A stretch of 64,000 nt of DNA from Amoebidium appalachense. Lineage: Eukaryota; Ichthyosporea. Both the position numbers and the translations under genes were made by a program. Shown piece after piece: positions 28,510-38,700 of this stretch (its first letter is position 1; each line of letters starts with the position of its first letter). The stretch is taken from positions 7,316,001 to 7,380,000 of the forward strand of contig CAVNZM010000006.1 of NCBI GenBank assembly GCA_963693365.1, written 5' to 3'. Below the pieces are notes generated by a model. That model ran no database searches, had not been told where the DNA came from, and saw nothing but the letters and a program-made list of their open reading frames with translations.

Positions 28510-28990
28510 TCCCCACTCAAGGGTTGGAAGTTGGGTTCTCGTGAAGTTTGTTGATGTGACTGTTGATGTTAAGACTTTCACACATGTAGAAGTAGGTGCC
28601 GTGAAGTCACAGTCAAGTTTCCCCACTCGAGAAGACAATGGAGAAGACTTGAAGGTGCAAGCCGGGGAAGAAAACCAAAACGGAAGAAGCACACAACGAC
28701 GGTTGCCTCTGAAGACTCGGAAGATGACGGTAGCCAATGACGTGATATATAAATATATATAGAAGAAACAACTAGTGTATGTGTGACGTGTTGGTGGCTA
28801 ATGATAAATACATTATATATATGGTGGTATATAAATAAACGACGGATGGTGGAGAAGAAATCCCCACTGAAGATGCACACACTGAAGATCGATGAAGACA
28901 GCAGTAGACTTTCGTTGGGAGGTGTCTCTACACGGTGATGTGTAGACCACTGGCCAGGGCCCCAACCTACTTGAAGACCACTGTAGATGA

Positions 28991-29043
<53 letters not shown>

Positions 29044-29044
29044 C
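28510..29044 (-). other. copia 3' non-coding region
   Basis: Lies between the end of pol and the 3' LTR. It contains a 43-nt G-run (about 28997-29039 on the plus strand) and the polypurine tract next to the LTR. No coding signal. Confidence 0.6.
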
Positions 29045-29512
29045 TCAGTCACGAAGACTGAGTGAATCACGGTGCTGCTCGTGGGAGGGCCCGGGCAGGG
29101 GCTTGGTGAAGATGTCAGCCACGTTGTCTTTGCTGGACACGTAGGTGACGACCACATCCCCACTCTTGATGTAGTCCTTCGTGTTGTGGTAACGGACTGC
29201 AATGTGTTTGGTCCGGTGCTTGATGCTGTTGGTGTGCAGGAGGGCAATGGTGGACTGGTTGTCACAGTAGACGGGGGTGGGGTCGGTCATCGGGTAGCCG
29301 AGTTCACGGAGGAGATCACGGTGCCAGATGACGTTTTGAACAGCAGCATTGATGGCCAGAAGCTCAGCCTCGGTGGTGGATGTTGCCGTGATGGACTGCA
29401 GCTTCGAATACCATGTGATGGGTATGCCCTTGAAGAAGATGACGTATCCGGTGGTTGAACGACGGGTGTTGGGGCAGTTGGCAAAGTCAGCATCAGAATA
29501 ACACTCCAGCAA
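29045..29512 (-). CDS. copia RNase H and pol C-terminus (frameshifted from gag-pol)
   Basis: Encodes the Ty1/copia RNase H: ECYSDADFANC (first Asp), the acid in TTEAELLAI, YCDNQSTIALL, and the C-terminal HIAVRYH and SKDNVADIFTKPL motifs. It lies one frame away from gag-pol; the frames cross at about 29512-29535. In related elements this domain continues without a break, so one surplus base (or a two-base loss) disrupts this copy, unless it is a sequencing error. Confidence 0.85.
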   Translation of the reverse strand: MLECYSDADFANCPNTRRSTTGYVIFFKGIPITWYSKLQSITATSTTEAELLAINAAVQNVIWHRDLLRELGYPMTDPTPVYCDNQSTIALLHTNSIKHRTKHIAVRYHNTKDYIKSGDVVVTYVSSKDNVADIFTKPLPGPSHEQHRDSLSLRD

Positions 29513-32500
29513 GGGGGTGTTGTCGTCCGACGGAAGCAGACTTGTCGTAGTGAAGGCCGAGGTTGGAAGTGCCGATGAGGTACCGAACTACACGGAGTAG
29601 ACATTCCCATGCAAGTTTGGTGGGGTTGGCACTGAATCTACCGAGGTAGCCGATGGCAAAGGAGATGTCGGGCCGGGAACAACGAGCAACCCACAAAAGA
29701 CGGCCGAGTAGTTCACGGTAGGGAACCTTGATGGGTGGTGAGTCGTTCTCGTTGATGGTGATGACGGTGCCGACGGGAATGGGAGTAGCCTTGGGGTGAG
29801 CATCGTTGAGGTTGAAGTCTCTGACGATGTCGTTGATGTAGGATTGCTGAAGCAGCTTGAGGTGACCGGGGGTGTGGATGAGCTGGGTGCCAAGGAAGAT
29901 GTCGGGAAGGTCAACCTTGCAGAGAGCTGACTTCATGATGTGGTCTACTAGATCCTTGGTGTGGGAGGAGTTGGCCGTGCAGATGATGATGACGTCGTCC
30001 ACATAGTTGCCAGTGAGGATGATGTCACCGTTGGGGAAGGTCTTGATGTAGACACATGGATCTGAACGGAGACGTTCGAGACCGTGAGCAAGGAGGACCT
30101 TGTCGAAGTACTCATACCAGGCCAGTGATGCTTGCTTGAGCCCGTAGAGTGCCTTCTTAAGTTTCCAGACCTTGTGTTCGTTGCCGGGGGTGATGAAGCC
30201 AGGTGGTGGCTCAATGTAGATGTCTTCTTGAAGAGGACTGTTGAGGAAGGCAGTTGAGACGTCGAGTTGATGAATCTCATGGTTGCCGTCCACACCGATG
30301 GCAAGGAGGGCACGGACGGAGGAGGACATCACCACGGGGGAAGAGGTGTCACCGTAGTCAACACCGTAGACTTGAGTGAAGCCCTTTGCAACACCACGAG
30401 CTTTGATCTTGGTGTCACCGGCTGAGTTGAGGACTTTCTCAGTCACAATCCACTTGAACTTGATGATGTTGGCACCAGGGGGGGGATCAACAATGGTGAA
30501 GACATCCTTGGTGATGAAGGCTTGGTACTCGGAGGTGAGGGCAGCTATGACGGCATCACCGTTGGGACCGTTGCAAAGCTTTTGAATGCCCTTGGGGAGC
30601 TGGTCAATGTTGATGGTCGGTGCTACGATGCTGACCAGTGCCGTTGGAGTCTTGGTGAGACGTGTAGACCGACGAAGGTTGGGCTTGGGGGGGTCCTTGA
30701 GGGGGGTGGTGGCCGGGTAGGTGGTGGAGGCCGGGATAGGGGCATGGAAGCCAGGAATAGGACCGGTGGTGAGGGGGGCATCGGTGTCCACAGGGCTGCT
30801 CGTGGCCGAGTGGAAGGTGGGGGACCCAGGACGAACCGGAGTCATGTAGCCGGGTTGATGCACAGCAACGGGGGGGGCCGGCAGCAAGGGTTGTTGGCCA
30901 GTGGGGGGGGGGCTCGGGGGAGGCACGGGTTCAACCGGGGCTGGTTGGTTGTGCCAGGACGGTTGGGAGATGACCACAGACGGAGTTTCATCGTCGTCGT
31001 CGGAGGGGGGGTCCAATGTCGGCAGATCGGGTTTGGGGGGAACGGAGACCTGATTGGTGCTGCCCGTGAATTTCGACTCGTCGAAGATCACATCACGGCA
31101 GATCTTGATTTGGTTGCTGGCATGGTCGAGGATCTTGTGTGCCTTGGAGGGTAGGTCCCAGCCGACGTAGGTGCCGACTCTGACGGTTGATGCCAGCTTG
31201 TTCCTCTTTGACCGGGGAACATGCACATAGGCAGGGGAGCCGAACACGTGGAGCTGGGAGACGTCGGGTTTGAAGCCGTGGAAGGCCTCGAAGGGAGTGT
31301 TGCCGTTGGCAGCAGATGACGGTGTGACGTTGATGATGTAGCTTGTATGCTTGAGAGCAGCAACCCACAACTTGGGAGAGAGAGGTTGGTCCTTGTCGGC
31401 ATGGAGGAAGCAACGGACTGTCTCTTGCAGTTCTCTCATCTTCCGTTCAACAACACCATTGTGTTGTGGTGTGTCGACGGGGGCAAACTCCATGATGATG
31501 CCTTTCTGCTTGCAGTAGGCCTCGGTGTCCTTGGAGGTGAACTCAGAGCCGGAGTCAAACCGAAGATGGGTGACGATCTCAGGTGTCTGACGTTCGATGG
31601 TTTCAACGAGAGACTGAATGTGGCTGAGGGTTTCACCACGGTTGTAAAGGGGGAACACGGTGGTGTAACCGGTGGCATCACAAACACACACCAGAGCAAC
31701 CTTGTAGCCTCCGTAGGAAGCACAGGGAGCTTCGAAGAAGTCCAGGTGCCACTTAGCACCGGGAATGGTGAACTTGGAACGGGTGCCGGGAAAGGGGGCC
31801 TTGGTGGTCTTGCCAGACATGCAGCCGAAGCAGTCACTGTTGTCGGGTGACTTGAGGGAGGGGGGCATGCCGATGACAAGCTCATCCTTGGCCATCCTGG
31901 TGACGGTGGAGAGGGCACGGTGGCCGAGACGGTTGTGCCAAAGGGTGAGGTCGTCGGGTGGTTGAGTCCTTGCTGTGTAGGCTTGGACCCCCGGGTGTTT
32001 AGGAGTCTCAATCACATAGTCAGTGATGTAGTAGAGACCGTCGAGGGGGGTGAGATCTGTAATAATGTCACCATTACGGCTGTAGAGGAACGACGGGTGG
32101 TTGTCTGTATCGTCACAATGACCTAGGAGGCCGGCAGCTGATGCCATGGAGGTAGACACGAGGAAAGACGGTGCCTCGGGTACGTAGTAAGCATTGATGC
32201 TGCACGGTGTTGGGTGGCCGTTGTAGTGCAGTGTCATGTTGATGATGCCACGTTGTTTGGCATTGACTGTGCCGAGGCCGTGAATGGGGGTGGGAGGACA
32301 CGGGGTAAGGGAGGAGAAATACTCCTTGATGGGGCAGATGTGTGCATTACAAGCACTGTCCCAGACGGGGTCGTTACTGTCAGGTGTGCCGGTGGAGGAG
32401 ATGAGTGCAAATTTCACACTCTTGTCACCTTTCTCCTGCTTGGCACGACGAGCAACTGTGCAGCCAGGCTCCGGGCATGCTGTGATGTGGTGGGGCTCAT

Positions 32501-33413
32501 GGCAGTAGGAACACTTCACACTGTTGGTGTTGTGCTGTCGGTTACGGTTGTCCCTGTTACCACGGTGGTAAGGGGAAGTTGAACGGGGGCCGGGTGACTT
32601 GGAGGGAGGACGAGGATCACGGGAACGGGACGGGGAACGGTGAGGTGTATGCTCACGTCGAGGAATACGGTTACGGAGGTCACCGGGGGGAAGCACTCTG
32701 CTCTGGAGTGCACGGAGGGGACGGTTGTTGACGGTTGCACCTGTGCCTGCGTCGATGAGGCCGGCACGGATTTCAGCTCCTCGGATGTCACTGATGAGCA
32801 TGTTGAAGGACGGGTAGGCCTTGTTGTTCATCCAGTAGTCGGAGCAGAGACGTTCAATGTCGGGGCAGACCAGGGCTGTGTTCTTCCGGATGTGGAGGAA
32901 GAACTTACGTACGACATCCTTGTGCTGGACGGGTTCGTCGAGGCAGGCAAGTGTCGTAGCCAGACGTTGGAGACGGGTGAGGTATGCTGTGACGTTGGGG
33001 TAGTCTCGTAGTTCAAGCTCCTCGAAGGTGACTTGAATCTGGGTGACTCGGGCCTCCTTCTCTGCTACATACGCCATACGTAGGTTGTGGAAGACTTCAC
33101 CACCGTGGACACCGTCTTGCATCCGGCCGGAGTCGTAGAGCTCGGTCGGGTGGACGGACTGGTTGAGGATCTGGTCGAGGACGTCGGAAGCTTTCTTGTA
33201 GGAGTCCTTGGTGGTGTAGCCTAGCCACTGGTTGGCTTCAGCGCCGTCAACCCACTGTGGCCTCTTGATAGCGTCAACGAATTTCTCGGCAATGGTGGTT
33301 CTAATGAACCGGTGAATGAGTGGCTCCCACTCGAAATAATTAAGACGTTTCTCGTCTCGTTTCTCGGACGGATTCCATATTGGAAGGTTGATATACGACG
33401 GTTTGTCAGTCAT
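29493..33413 (-). CDS. copia Gag-Pol polyprotein (gag, protease, integrase, reverse transcriptase)
   Basis: 1306 codons from ATG 33413. Residues to about 250 are a copia-type Gag. A zinc knuckle CSYCHEPHHITAC follows, with C-x2-C-x3-H-x4-C spacing, one residue short of canonical. Protease: VWDSACNAH, the D-S-A form of the active site. Pre-integrase H-H-C-C finger: HNRLGH...CFGC. Integrase core: Asp in WHLDFF (about 556), Asp in RFDSGSEF (about 620), Glu in VVERKMREL (about 656), the DD35E spacing. Reverse transcriptase: HQLDVSTAFLNSPL, LKKALYGLKQA and the YVDD active site near residue 1137. The reading ends out of frame just before RNase H. Products assemble virus-like particles and copy element RNA into DNA for insertion. 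Confidence 0.95.
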   Translation of the reverse strand: MTDKPSYINLPIWNPSEKRDEKRLNYFEWEPLIHRFIRTTIAEKFVDAIKRPQWVDGAEANQWLGYTTKDSYKKASDVLDQILNQSVHPTELYDSGRMQDGVHGGEVFHNLRMAYVAEKEARVTQIQVTFEELELRDYPNVTAYLTRLQRLATTLACLDEPVQHKDVVRKFFLHIRKNTALVCPDIERLCSDYWMNNKAYPSFNMLISDIRGAEIRAGLIDAGTGATVNNRPLRALQSRVLPPGDLRNRIPRREHTPHRSPSRSRDPRPPSKSPGPRSTSPYHRGNRDNRNRQHNTNSVKCSYCHEPHHITACPEPGCTVARRAKQEKGDKSVKFALISSTGTPDSNDPVWDSACNAHICPIKEYFSSLTPCPPTPIHGLGTVNAKQRGIINMTLHYNGHPTPCSINAYYVPEAPSFLVSTSMASAAGLLGHCDDTDNHPSFLYSRNGDIITDLTPLDGLYYITDYVIETPKHPGVQAYTARTQPPDDLTLWHNRLGHRALSTVTRMAKDELVIGMPPSLKSPDNSDCFGCMSGKTTKAPFPGTRSKFTIPGAKWHLDFFEAPCASYGGYKVALVCVCDATGYTTVFPLYNRGETLSHIQSLVETIERQTPEIVTHLRFDSGSEFTSKDTEAYCKQKGIIMEFAPVDTPQHNGVVERKMRELQETVRCFLHADKDQPLSPKLWVAALKHTSYIINVTPSSAANGNTPFEAFHGFKPDVSQLHVFGSPAYVHVPRSKRNKLASTVRVGTYVGWDLPSKAHKILDHASNQIKICRDVIFDESKFTGSTNQVSVPPKPDLPTLDPPSDDDDETPSVVISQPSWHNQPAPVEPVPPPSPPPTGQQPLLPAPPVAVHQPGYMTPVRPGSPTFHSATSSPVDTDAPLTTGPIPGFHAPIPASTTYPATTPLKDPPKPNLRRSTRLTKTPTALVSIVAPTINIDQLPKGIQKLCNGPNGDAVIAALTSEYQAFITKDVFTIVDPPPGANIIKFKWIVTEKVLNSAGDTKIKARGVAKGFTQVYGVDYGDTSSPVVMSSSVRALLAIGVDGNHEIHQLDVSTAFLNSPLQEDIYIEPPPGFITPGNEHKVWKLKKALYGLKQASLAWYEYFDKVLLAHGLERLRSDPCVYIKTFPNGDIILTGNYVDDVIIICTANSSHTKDLVDHIMKSALCKVDLPDIFLGTQLIHTPGHLKLLQQSYINDIVRDFNLNDAHPKATPIPVGTVITINENDSPPIKVPYRELLGRLLWVARCSRPDISFAIGYLGRFSANPTKLAWECLLRVVRYLIGTSNLGLHYDKSASVGRQHPLAGVLF

Positions 33414-33489
33414 GATTGAAGCAGTAAGACTGAGAGATTTTCGCGGTTGTAGCGAGATTGTGTGTTAGCGTGCAAAGGGGCCGTAAACC
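33414..33489 (-). other. copia leader and primer-binding region
   Basis: 76 bp between the 5' LTR and the gag start. The bases next to the LTR are ggtttacggcccc in element sense; I could not match them to a tRNA 3' end by eye. Confidence 0.5.
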
Positions 33490-34197
33490 TGTTATTTTGT
33501 GTGGGTAAACGGAGAAGCAGAGAGCACAGATGGGTGTTATGTAAAACACAACACAAAGACACACGGGAAAAACACAACCGGAGAGGAGGAACGATTTCTG
33601 GAACCATAGGAAGTGAATACGACTGCTTGTGATTTATTTCAAGATGAGGTCCCTTTTATACTTGGGAATGTGAAACGATAAACCAATCAAAAGAATGAAA
33701 ACTATGAGTGTAAAATATATCGAATAAAATGTCTGTCGACATTTAGAATATAAAACTCAATCCTCTAATGAAAGAAACTTCTAATAAAAGCACGGAAACA
33801 TTTAATAAAATGAAACCACTTATGTAACTATTAATTCATAACATATATTTATACATGTTCTTATCATAACACGTCTAAATATAATTATTCCTAATAGTTG
33901 AAGAACATAGCACAATGCTACGTCGTGGGAAAGGAATGAGAAAGGAATGTAAGTTACTATATTTGGGAAAATACAAACGAGATATGATTGGATGACATAT
34001 ATAGATTTTGACGCAAACGACAATACGTGTGCGCGAGCTAAGTATGTCGATACGTACACAGATCTAAGATGTCGTGTACACGGAAACGGAAAAGAAAGAA
34101 AGAAATGAAGAAAGGAAAAGGAAACAAACTACAACAACTAATAAATAAATACCAAACTCAACTTCTAAGTCTTGCTGAGAATTAAGTGAAGATGACA
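33490..34197 (-). repeat. 5' LTR of the copia element
   Basis: 708 bp, same sequence as 27802-28509. Promoter and polyadenylation signals are expected within it. Confidence 0.95.
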
Positions 34198-35439
34198 GAG
34201 CTAGTCTCGCCCATCAACCACGCAAATTTACCACCAGCCAAACCACACAGCCACCTTCGGATTGGAACTTTAAACCTGGCCGGACCTACCACTCGTACCG
34301 GCCAGGACAAGATCGTCGAGGCAGCCAGGTGGGCTGCCTTTGCAGACATGGACGTAGTCATTCTGACGGAGACCGGGACCACCCCGGGCTCCTTCACACG
34401 CACAAAGTTTTCCATTCGAAACGAAGGTATCCCCATGCGTGCCACGTATGTATGCCCACCAGCCACCACCACTGGACACACACACACAACACTCTCTGCC
34501 TCAGAGGCCCGTATCTCGGTGGCAGAGAGCTCGTCCAATGACCAAACCACACCGTCACTAGCCCAGGAGGAAACACGATTCCGCTACACGGGGGTGGTGA
34601 TACTTACAAACGAAACGTGGTTTAGACACCAAGGAAAACCACATAGCAAAAATGCACGAATGCTAGCTATTCCATATCACACAAAACGGCACACAACGTG
34701 GGTGATAGGACTTTATCAACACACGAATGCAACACAGGGAAACGTCAGACAGGCCCGTCGACTCACCTCACAGGTAGCCAGATTTCTCACCTCCCTCCCG
34801 GCCCCCAACGACACCACTGTCATCGTGGCCGGGGATTTCAACGAGGTGTGCCACCCTACTCTGGACAGGGCACGGCCCGAAACCGGCCCCAGTTCAGCAC
34901 AGGCAATGCCCACAGGACTCGTGCCCGGGCTGCTCCACGAGCTGATGGACGCCCATCTACTCATAGACAGCTACCGAGCCGAACACCCCACCACCAGGGA
35001 ATATACGTACCACAGCGGTCCCCACCGCTCACGCATCGACTACGTATACATCCCGGCGGCGTTACGCCCAGCACTGGTCTCAGCCTCCGTCACGGAATTA
35101 CCGGATCTTCACACCGACCACCACCTGGCCTGGTGCGAAACTGGGCCCCATCCTAACCTGCCGGGCCAGGGACCAGGGCCAACCCGAAACCAACCCACAC
35201 CGAGACTCCAGCTGAAACCGAACACCACACAGGAGGACTGGGCACGTTTTACCACCGGCACGGAGGCAGCCTTCACGTCCCCCCCAACCACCACCCCTAC
35301 CCAGGCGGAGGTGGAAGGGAGATGGGAGTACATGGCCGCCACCATTCTCTCGGTGGCAAAAACCACAGTGGGCCGGACCAAGAGCAAACCAGAGAAGTCC
35401 ACGTCAAAACCGACGAAGGTCTTCCCGGAGGACAACTAG
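34198..35439 (+). CDS. LINE ORF2: APE-type endonuclease domain
   Basis: Starts at the right copy of the copia target site (GAGCT, 34198-34202) in the same phase as 27647-27801. It shows the AP-endonuclease-like motifs in order: Asn in LRIGTLNLAG (near 34260), Glu in VVILTETG (near 34355), VAGDFNEV (near 34825), SRIDYVYI (near 35032) and HTDHHLAW (near 35110). This domain nicks target DNA for target-primed reverse transcription. The frame ends at a TAG (35437-35439), but after it the same frame continues with convincing protein sequence (AELHRLLNATDRAA..., FWERAKELAVQYGW) to about 35580, so the TAG looks like a single nonsense change rather than a natural end. Confidence 0.9.
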   Translation, partial: ELVSPINHANLPPAKPHSHLRIGTLNLAGPTTRTGQDKIVEAARWAAFADMDVVILTETGTTPGSFTRTKFSIRNEGIPMRATYVCPPATTTGHTHTTLSASEARISVAESSSNDQTTPSLAQEETRFRYTGVVILTNETWFRHQGKPHSKNARMLAIPYHTKRHTTWVIGLYQHTNATQGNVRQARRLTSQVARFLTSLPAPNDTTVIVAGDFNEVCHPTLDRARPETGPSSAQAMPTGLVPGLLHELMDAHLLIDSYRAEHPTTREYTYHSGPHRSRIDYVYIPAALRPALVSASVTELPDLHTDHHLAWCETGPHPNLPGQGPGPTRNQPTPRLQLKPNTTQEDWARFTTGTEAAFTSPPTTTPTQAEVEGRWEYMAATILSVAKTTVGRTKSKPEKSTSKPTKVFPEDN

Positions 35440-35760
35440 CACGCGGAGCTACACCGGCTCCTCAATGCAACGGACCGGGCGGCAAATCCACAGGGTTTCT
35501 GGGAGAGGGCCAAGGAGCTGGCCGTCCAATATGGCTGGCCAGCACCCCCTCCCCCTCCGGAGCCCCCCCCACCGGTACCCCCAACAAGCAGTCCCATCAT
35601 CCCACTGTACACAGCCGACCCCAACAACCCCCCGGGCATCCCCCCCACCCCCCAGGACACCCCCCCCCCCTCCCCCCCAGGCACACCCGTCCCAGACGGG
35701 GTGGTATCAGGAGGAGGGGGACCCCGGATCCACCCAGCAGCACCAACCCACACCCACTTT
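35440..35760 (+). CDS. LINE ORF2: linker with probable frame change at a C-run
   Basis: From 35440 the endonuclease frame carries a helical segment up to about 35540, then Pro-rich sequence. At about 35648-35690 poly-C blocks occur. After them the frame that later encodes reverse transcriptase is equally open, so the frame probably changes here. A natural junction elsewhere inside the repeat tract cannot be excluded, because all sense frames stay open for a long way. Confidence 0.5.
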
Positions 35761-38700
35761 GCTGCACCAGCCTGCCGCTGGCCCAGCAGGCAGCCCCAAC
35801 AGGCAGGCCCAGCATGGGCCACCCAGTCGACAGCACCAACAGGAGCCACCAAGCCAGCAGCAGCAGCCTCAGGCTGAAGCCCCTGCCGGCAGCCCACAAC
35901 GGCAGCCACAGCAGGGGCCACCCAGCCTGCAGGCCCTGCATGGGCCACCTAGCCAGCAGCAACCGATCACACCTACACTGCAGCAGCTGCCTGCAGCAGC
36001 AGATTGCAGCCCCGGCCGGCCGGCCCAGCACGGGCCACCCAGCCGACAGCACCAACAGGAGCCACCAAGCCAGCAGCAGCAGCCGCAGGCTGCAGCCCCA
36101 GCAGGCAGCCCACACCGGCAGCCACAGCAGGGGCCACCCAGCCTGCAGGCCCTGCCAGGGCCACCCAGCCAGCAACAACCGACCACACCCACACTGCAGC
36201 AGCCGCCTGCAGCAGCAGCGTGCAGCCCCGGCCGGCAGGCCCAGCACGGGCCACCCAACCAACAGGAGCCACCCAGCCAGCAGCAGCAGCCTCAGGCTGA
36301 AGCCCCAGCAGGCAGCCCACACCGGCAGCCACAGCAGGGGCCACCCAGCCTGCAGGCCCTGCCAGGGTCACCCAGCCAGCAGCAACCGACCACACCCACA
36401 ATGCAGCGGCGGCCTACAGTAGCAGATTGCAGCTCCGGCCGGCCGGCCCAACACGAGCCACCCAGCCGACAGCACAAACAGGAGCCACCAAGCCAGCAGC
36501 AGCAGCCAAAGGCTGCAGCCCCAGCAGGCAGCCCACACCGGCAGTCACAGCAGGGGCCACCCACCCTGCAGGCCCCGCCTGGGCCACCCAGCCAGCAGCA
36601 ACCGACCACACCCACACTGCACCAGCTGCCTGCGGCAGCAGATTGCAGCCCCGGCCGGACGGCCCAGCACGGGCCACCCAGCCGACAGCACGAACAGGAG
36701 CCACCAAGCCAGCAGCAGCAGCCGCAGGCTGCAGACCCTGCCGGCAGCCCACACCGGCAGCCACAGCAGGGGCCACCCAGCCTGCAGGCCCTGCCAGAGC
36801 CACCCAACCAGCAGCAACCGACCCCACCCACACTGCAGCAGCTGCCTGCAGCAGCAGTTTGCAGCCCCGGCCGGCCGGCCCAGCACGGCCCACCCAGCCG
36901 ACAGTACCAACAGGAGCCACCACGCCAGCAGCAGGAGCCTCAGGTTGCAGCCCTAGCAGGCAGCCCACACCGGCAGCCACCGCAGGGGCCACCCAGCCTG
37001 CAGGGCCTGCATGGGCCACCCGGCCAGCAGCAACAAACCACACCCACCCGGCAGCAACTGCCTGCAGCAGCAGATTGCAGCCCCACCCAGCAGCACCAAC
37101 CCACACCCACTTTGCTGCATCGGCCTGCCGCTGCCCCAGCAGACAGCCCCGGCCGGCAGGACCAGCATGGGCCACCCAGTCGCCAGCACCAACAGGAGCC
37201 ACCAAGCCAGCAACAGCAGCCTCAGGCTGCAGCCCCCGCCAGCAGCCCACAACAGGGGCCACCCAGCCTGAAGGCCCTGCATGGGCCACCCAGCCAGCAG
37301 CAACCGATCACATCTACACTGCAGCAGCTGCCTGCAGCAGCAGATTGCAGCCCCGGCCGGCCGGCCCAGCACGGGCCACCCAGCCGACAGTACAAACAGG
37401 AGCCACCAAGCCAGCAGCAGCCGCCGCAGGCTGTAGCCCCAGCAGGCAGCCCTCACCGGCAGCCACAGCAGGGGCCACCCAGCCTGCAGGCCCTGCCAGG
37501 GCCACCCAGCCAGCAACAACCGACCACACCTACACTGCAGCAGCTGCCTGCAGCGGCGGCGTGCAGCCCCGGCCGGCAGGCCCAGCACGGGCCACCCAGC
37601 CGACAGCACCAACAGGAGCCACCCCGCCAGCAACAGCAGCCTCAGGCTGCAGACCCAGCAGGCAGCCCACACCTGCAGCCACAGCAGGGGCCACCCAGCC
37701 TGCAGGCCCTGCCAGAACAACCCAGCCAGCAGCAACCGACCACACCCACACGGCAGCAGCAGCAGGTAGCAGACTGCAACCCCAGCCGGCAGGCCCAAGA
37801 CGGGCCATCCAGCCGACAGCACCGACAGGAGCCGCCAAACCAGCAGCAGCAGCCTCAGGCGGCAGCCCCAGCAGGCAGCCCACACCGGCAGCCTCAGCAG
37901 GGGCCACCCAGCCTGCAGGCCCTGCCAGGGCCACCCAGCCAGCAACAACCGACCACACCCACACTGCAGCAGCCGCCTGCAGCAGCAGCGTGCAGCCCCG
38001 GCCGGCAGGCCCAGCACGGGCCACCCAACCAACAGGAGCCACCCAGCCAGCAGCAGCAGCCTCAGGCTGTAGCCCCAGCAGGCAGCCCACACCGGCAGCC
38101 ACAGCAGGGGCCACCCAGCCTGCAGGCCCTGCCAGGGTCACCCAGCCAGCAGCAACCGACCACACCCACAATGCAGCGGCGGCCTACAGTAGCAGATTGC
38201 AGCCCCGGCCGGCCGGCCCAGCACGGGCCACCCAGCCGACAGTACCAACAGGAGCCACCAAGCCAGCAGCAGCCGCCGCAGGCTGTAGCCCCAGCAGGCA
38301 GCCCTCACCGGCAGCCACAGCAGGGGCCACCCAGCCTGCAGGCCCTGCCAGGGCCACCCAGCCAGCAACAACCGACCACACCTACACTGCAGCAGCTGCC
38401 TGCAGCGGCGGCGTGCAGCCCCGGCCGGCCGGCCCAGCACGGGCCACCCAGCCGACAGCACCAACAGGAGCCACCCCGCCAGCAACAGCAGCCTCAGGCT
38501 GCAGACCCAGCAGGCAGCCCACACCTGCAGCCACAGCAGGGGCCACCCAGCCTGCAGGCCCTGCCAGAACAACCCAGCCAGCAGCAACCGACCACACCCA
38601 CACGGCAGCAGCAGCAGGTAGCAGACTGCAACCCCAGCCGGCAGGCCCAGGACGGGCCATCCAGCCGACAGCACCGACAGGAGCCGCCAAACCAGCAGCA

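Larger units (their letters stand above)
27802..34197 (-). mobile_element. Ty1/copia LTR retrotransposon inserted in LINE ORF2
   Basis: 6396 bp. Two 708-bp LTRs (27802-28509 and 33490-34197) appear identical by eye. They start TG and end CA, and a GAGCT duplication flanks the element. Protein order gag, protease, integrase, reverse transcriptase, RNase H is that of Ty1/copia. A purine-rich stretch (gagtgggga) precedes the 3' LTR on the minus strand, as a polypurine tract should. After the 5' LTR the sequence is ggtttacggcccc, not the initiator-Met tRNA match common in the family. The matching LTRs imply a very recent insertion. Confidence 0.95.

Noticed and set aside
30522-31154. Plus-strand open frames inside the copia element
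   Set aside because: They are antisense shadows of gag-pol, which carries all expected motifs on the minus strand.
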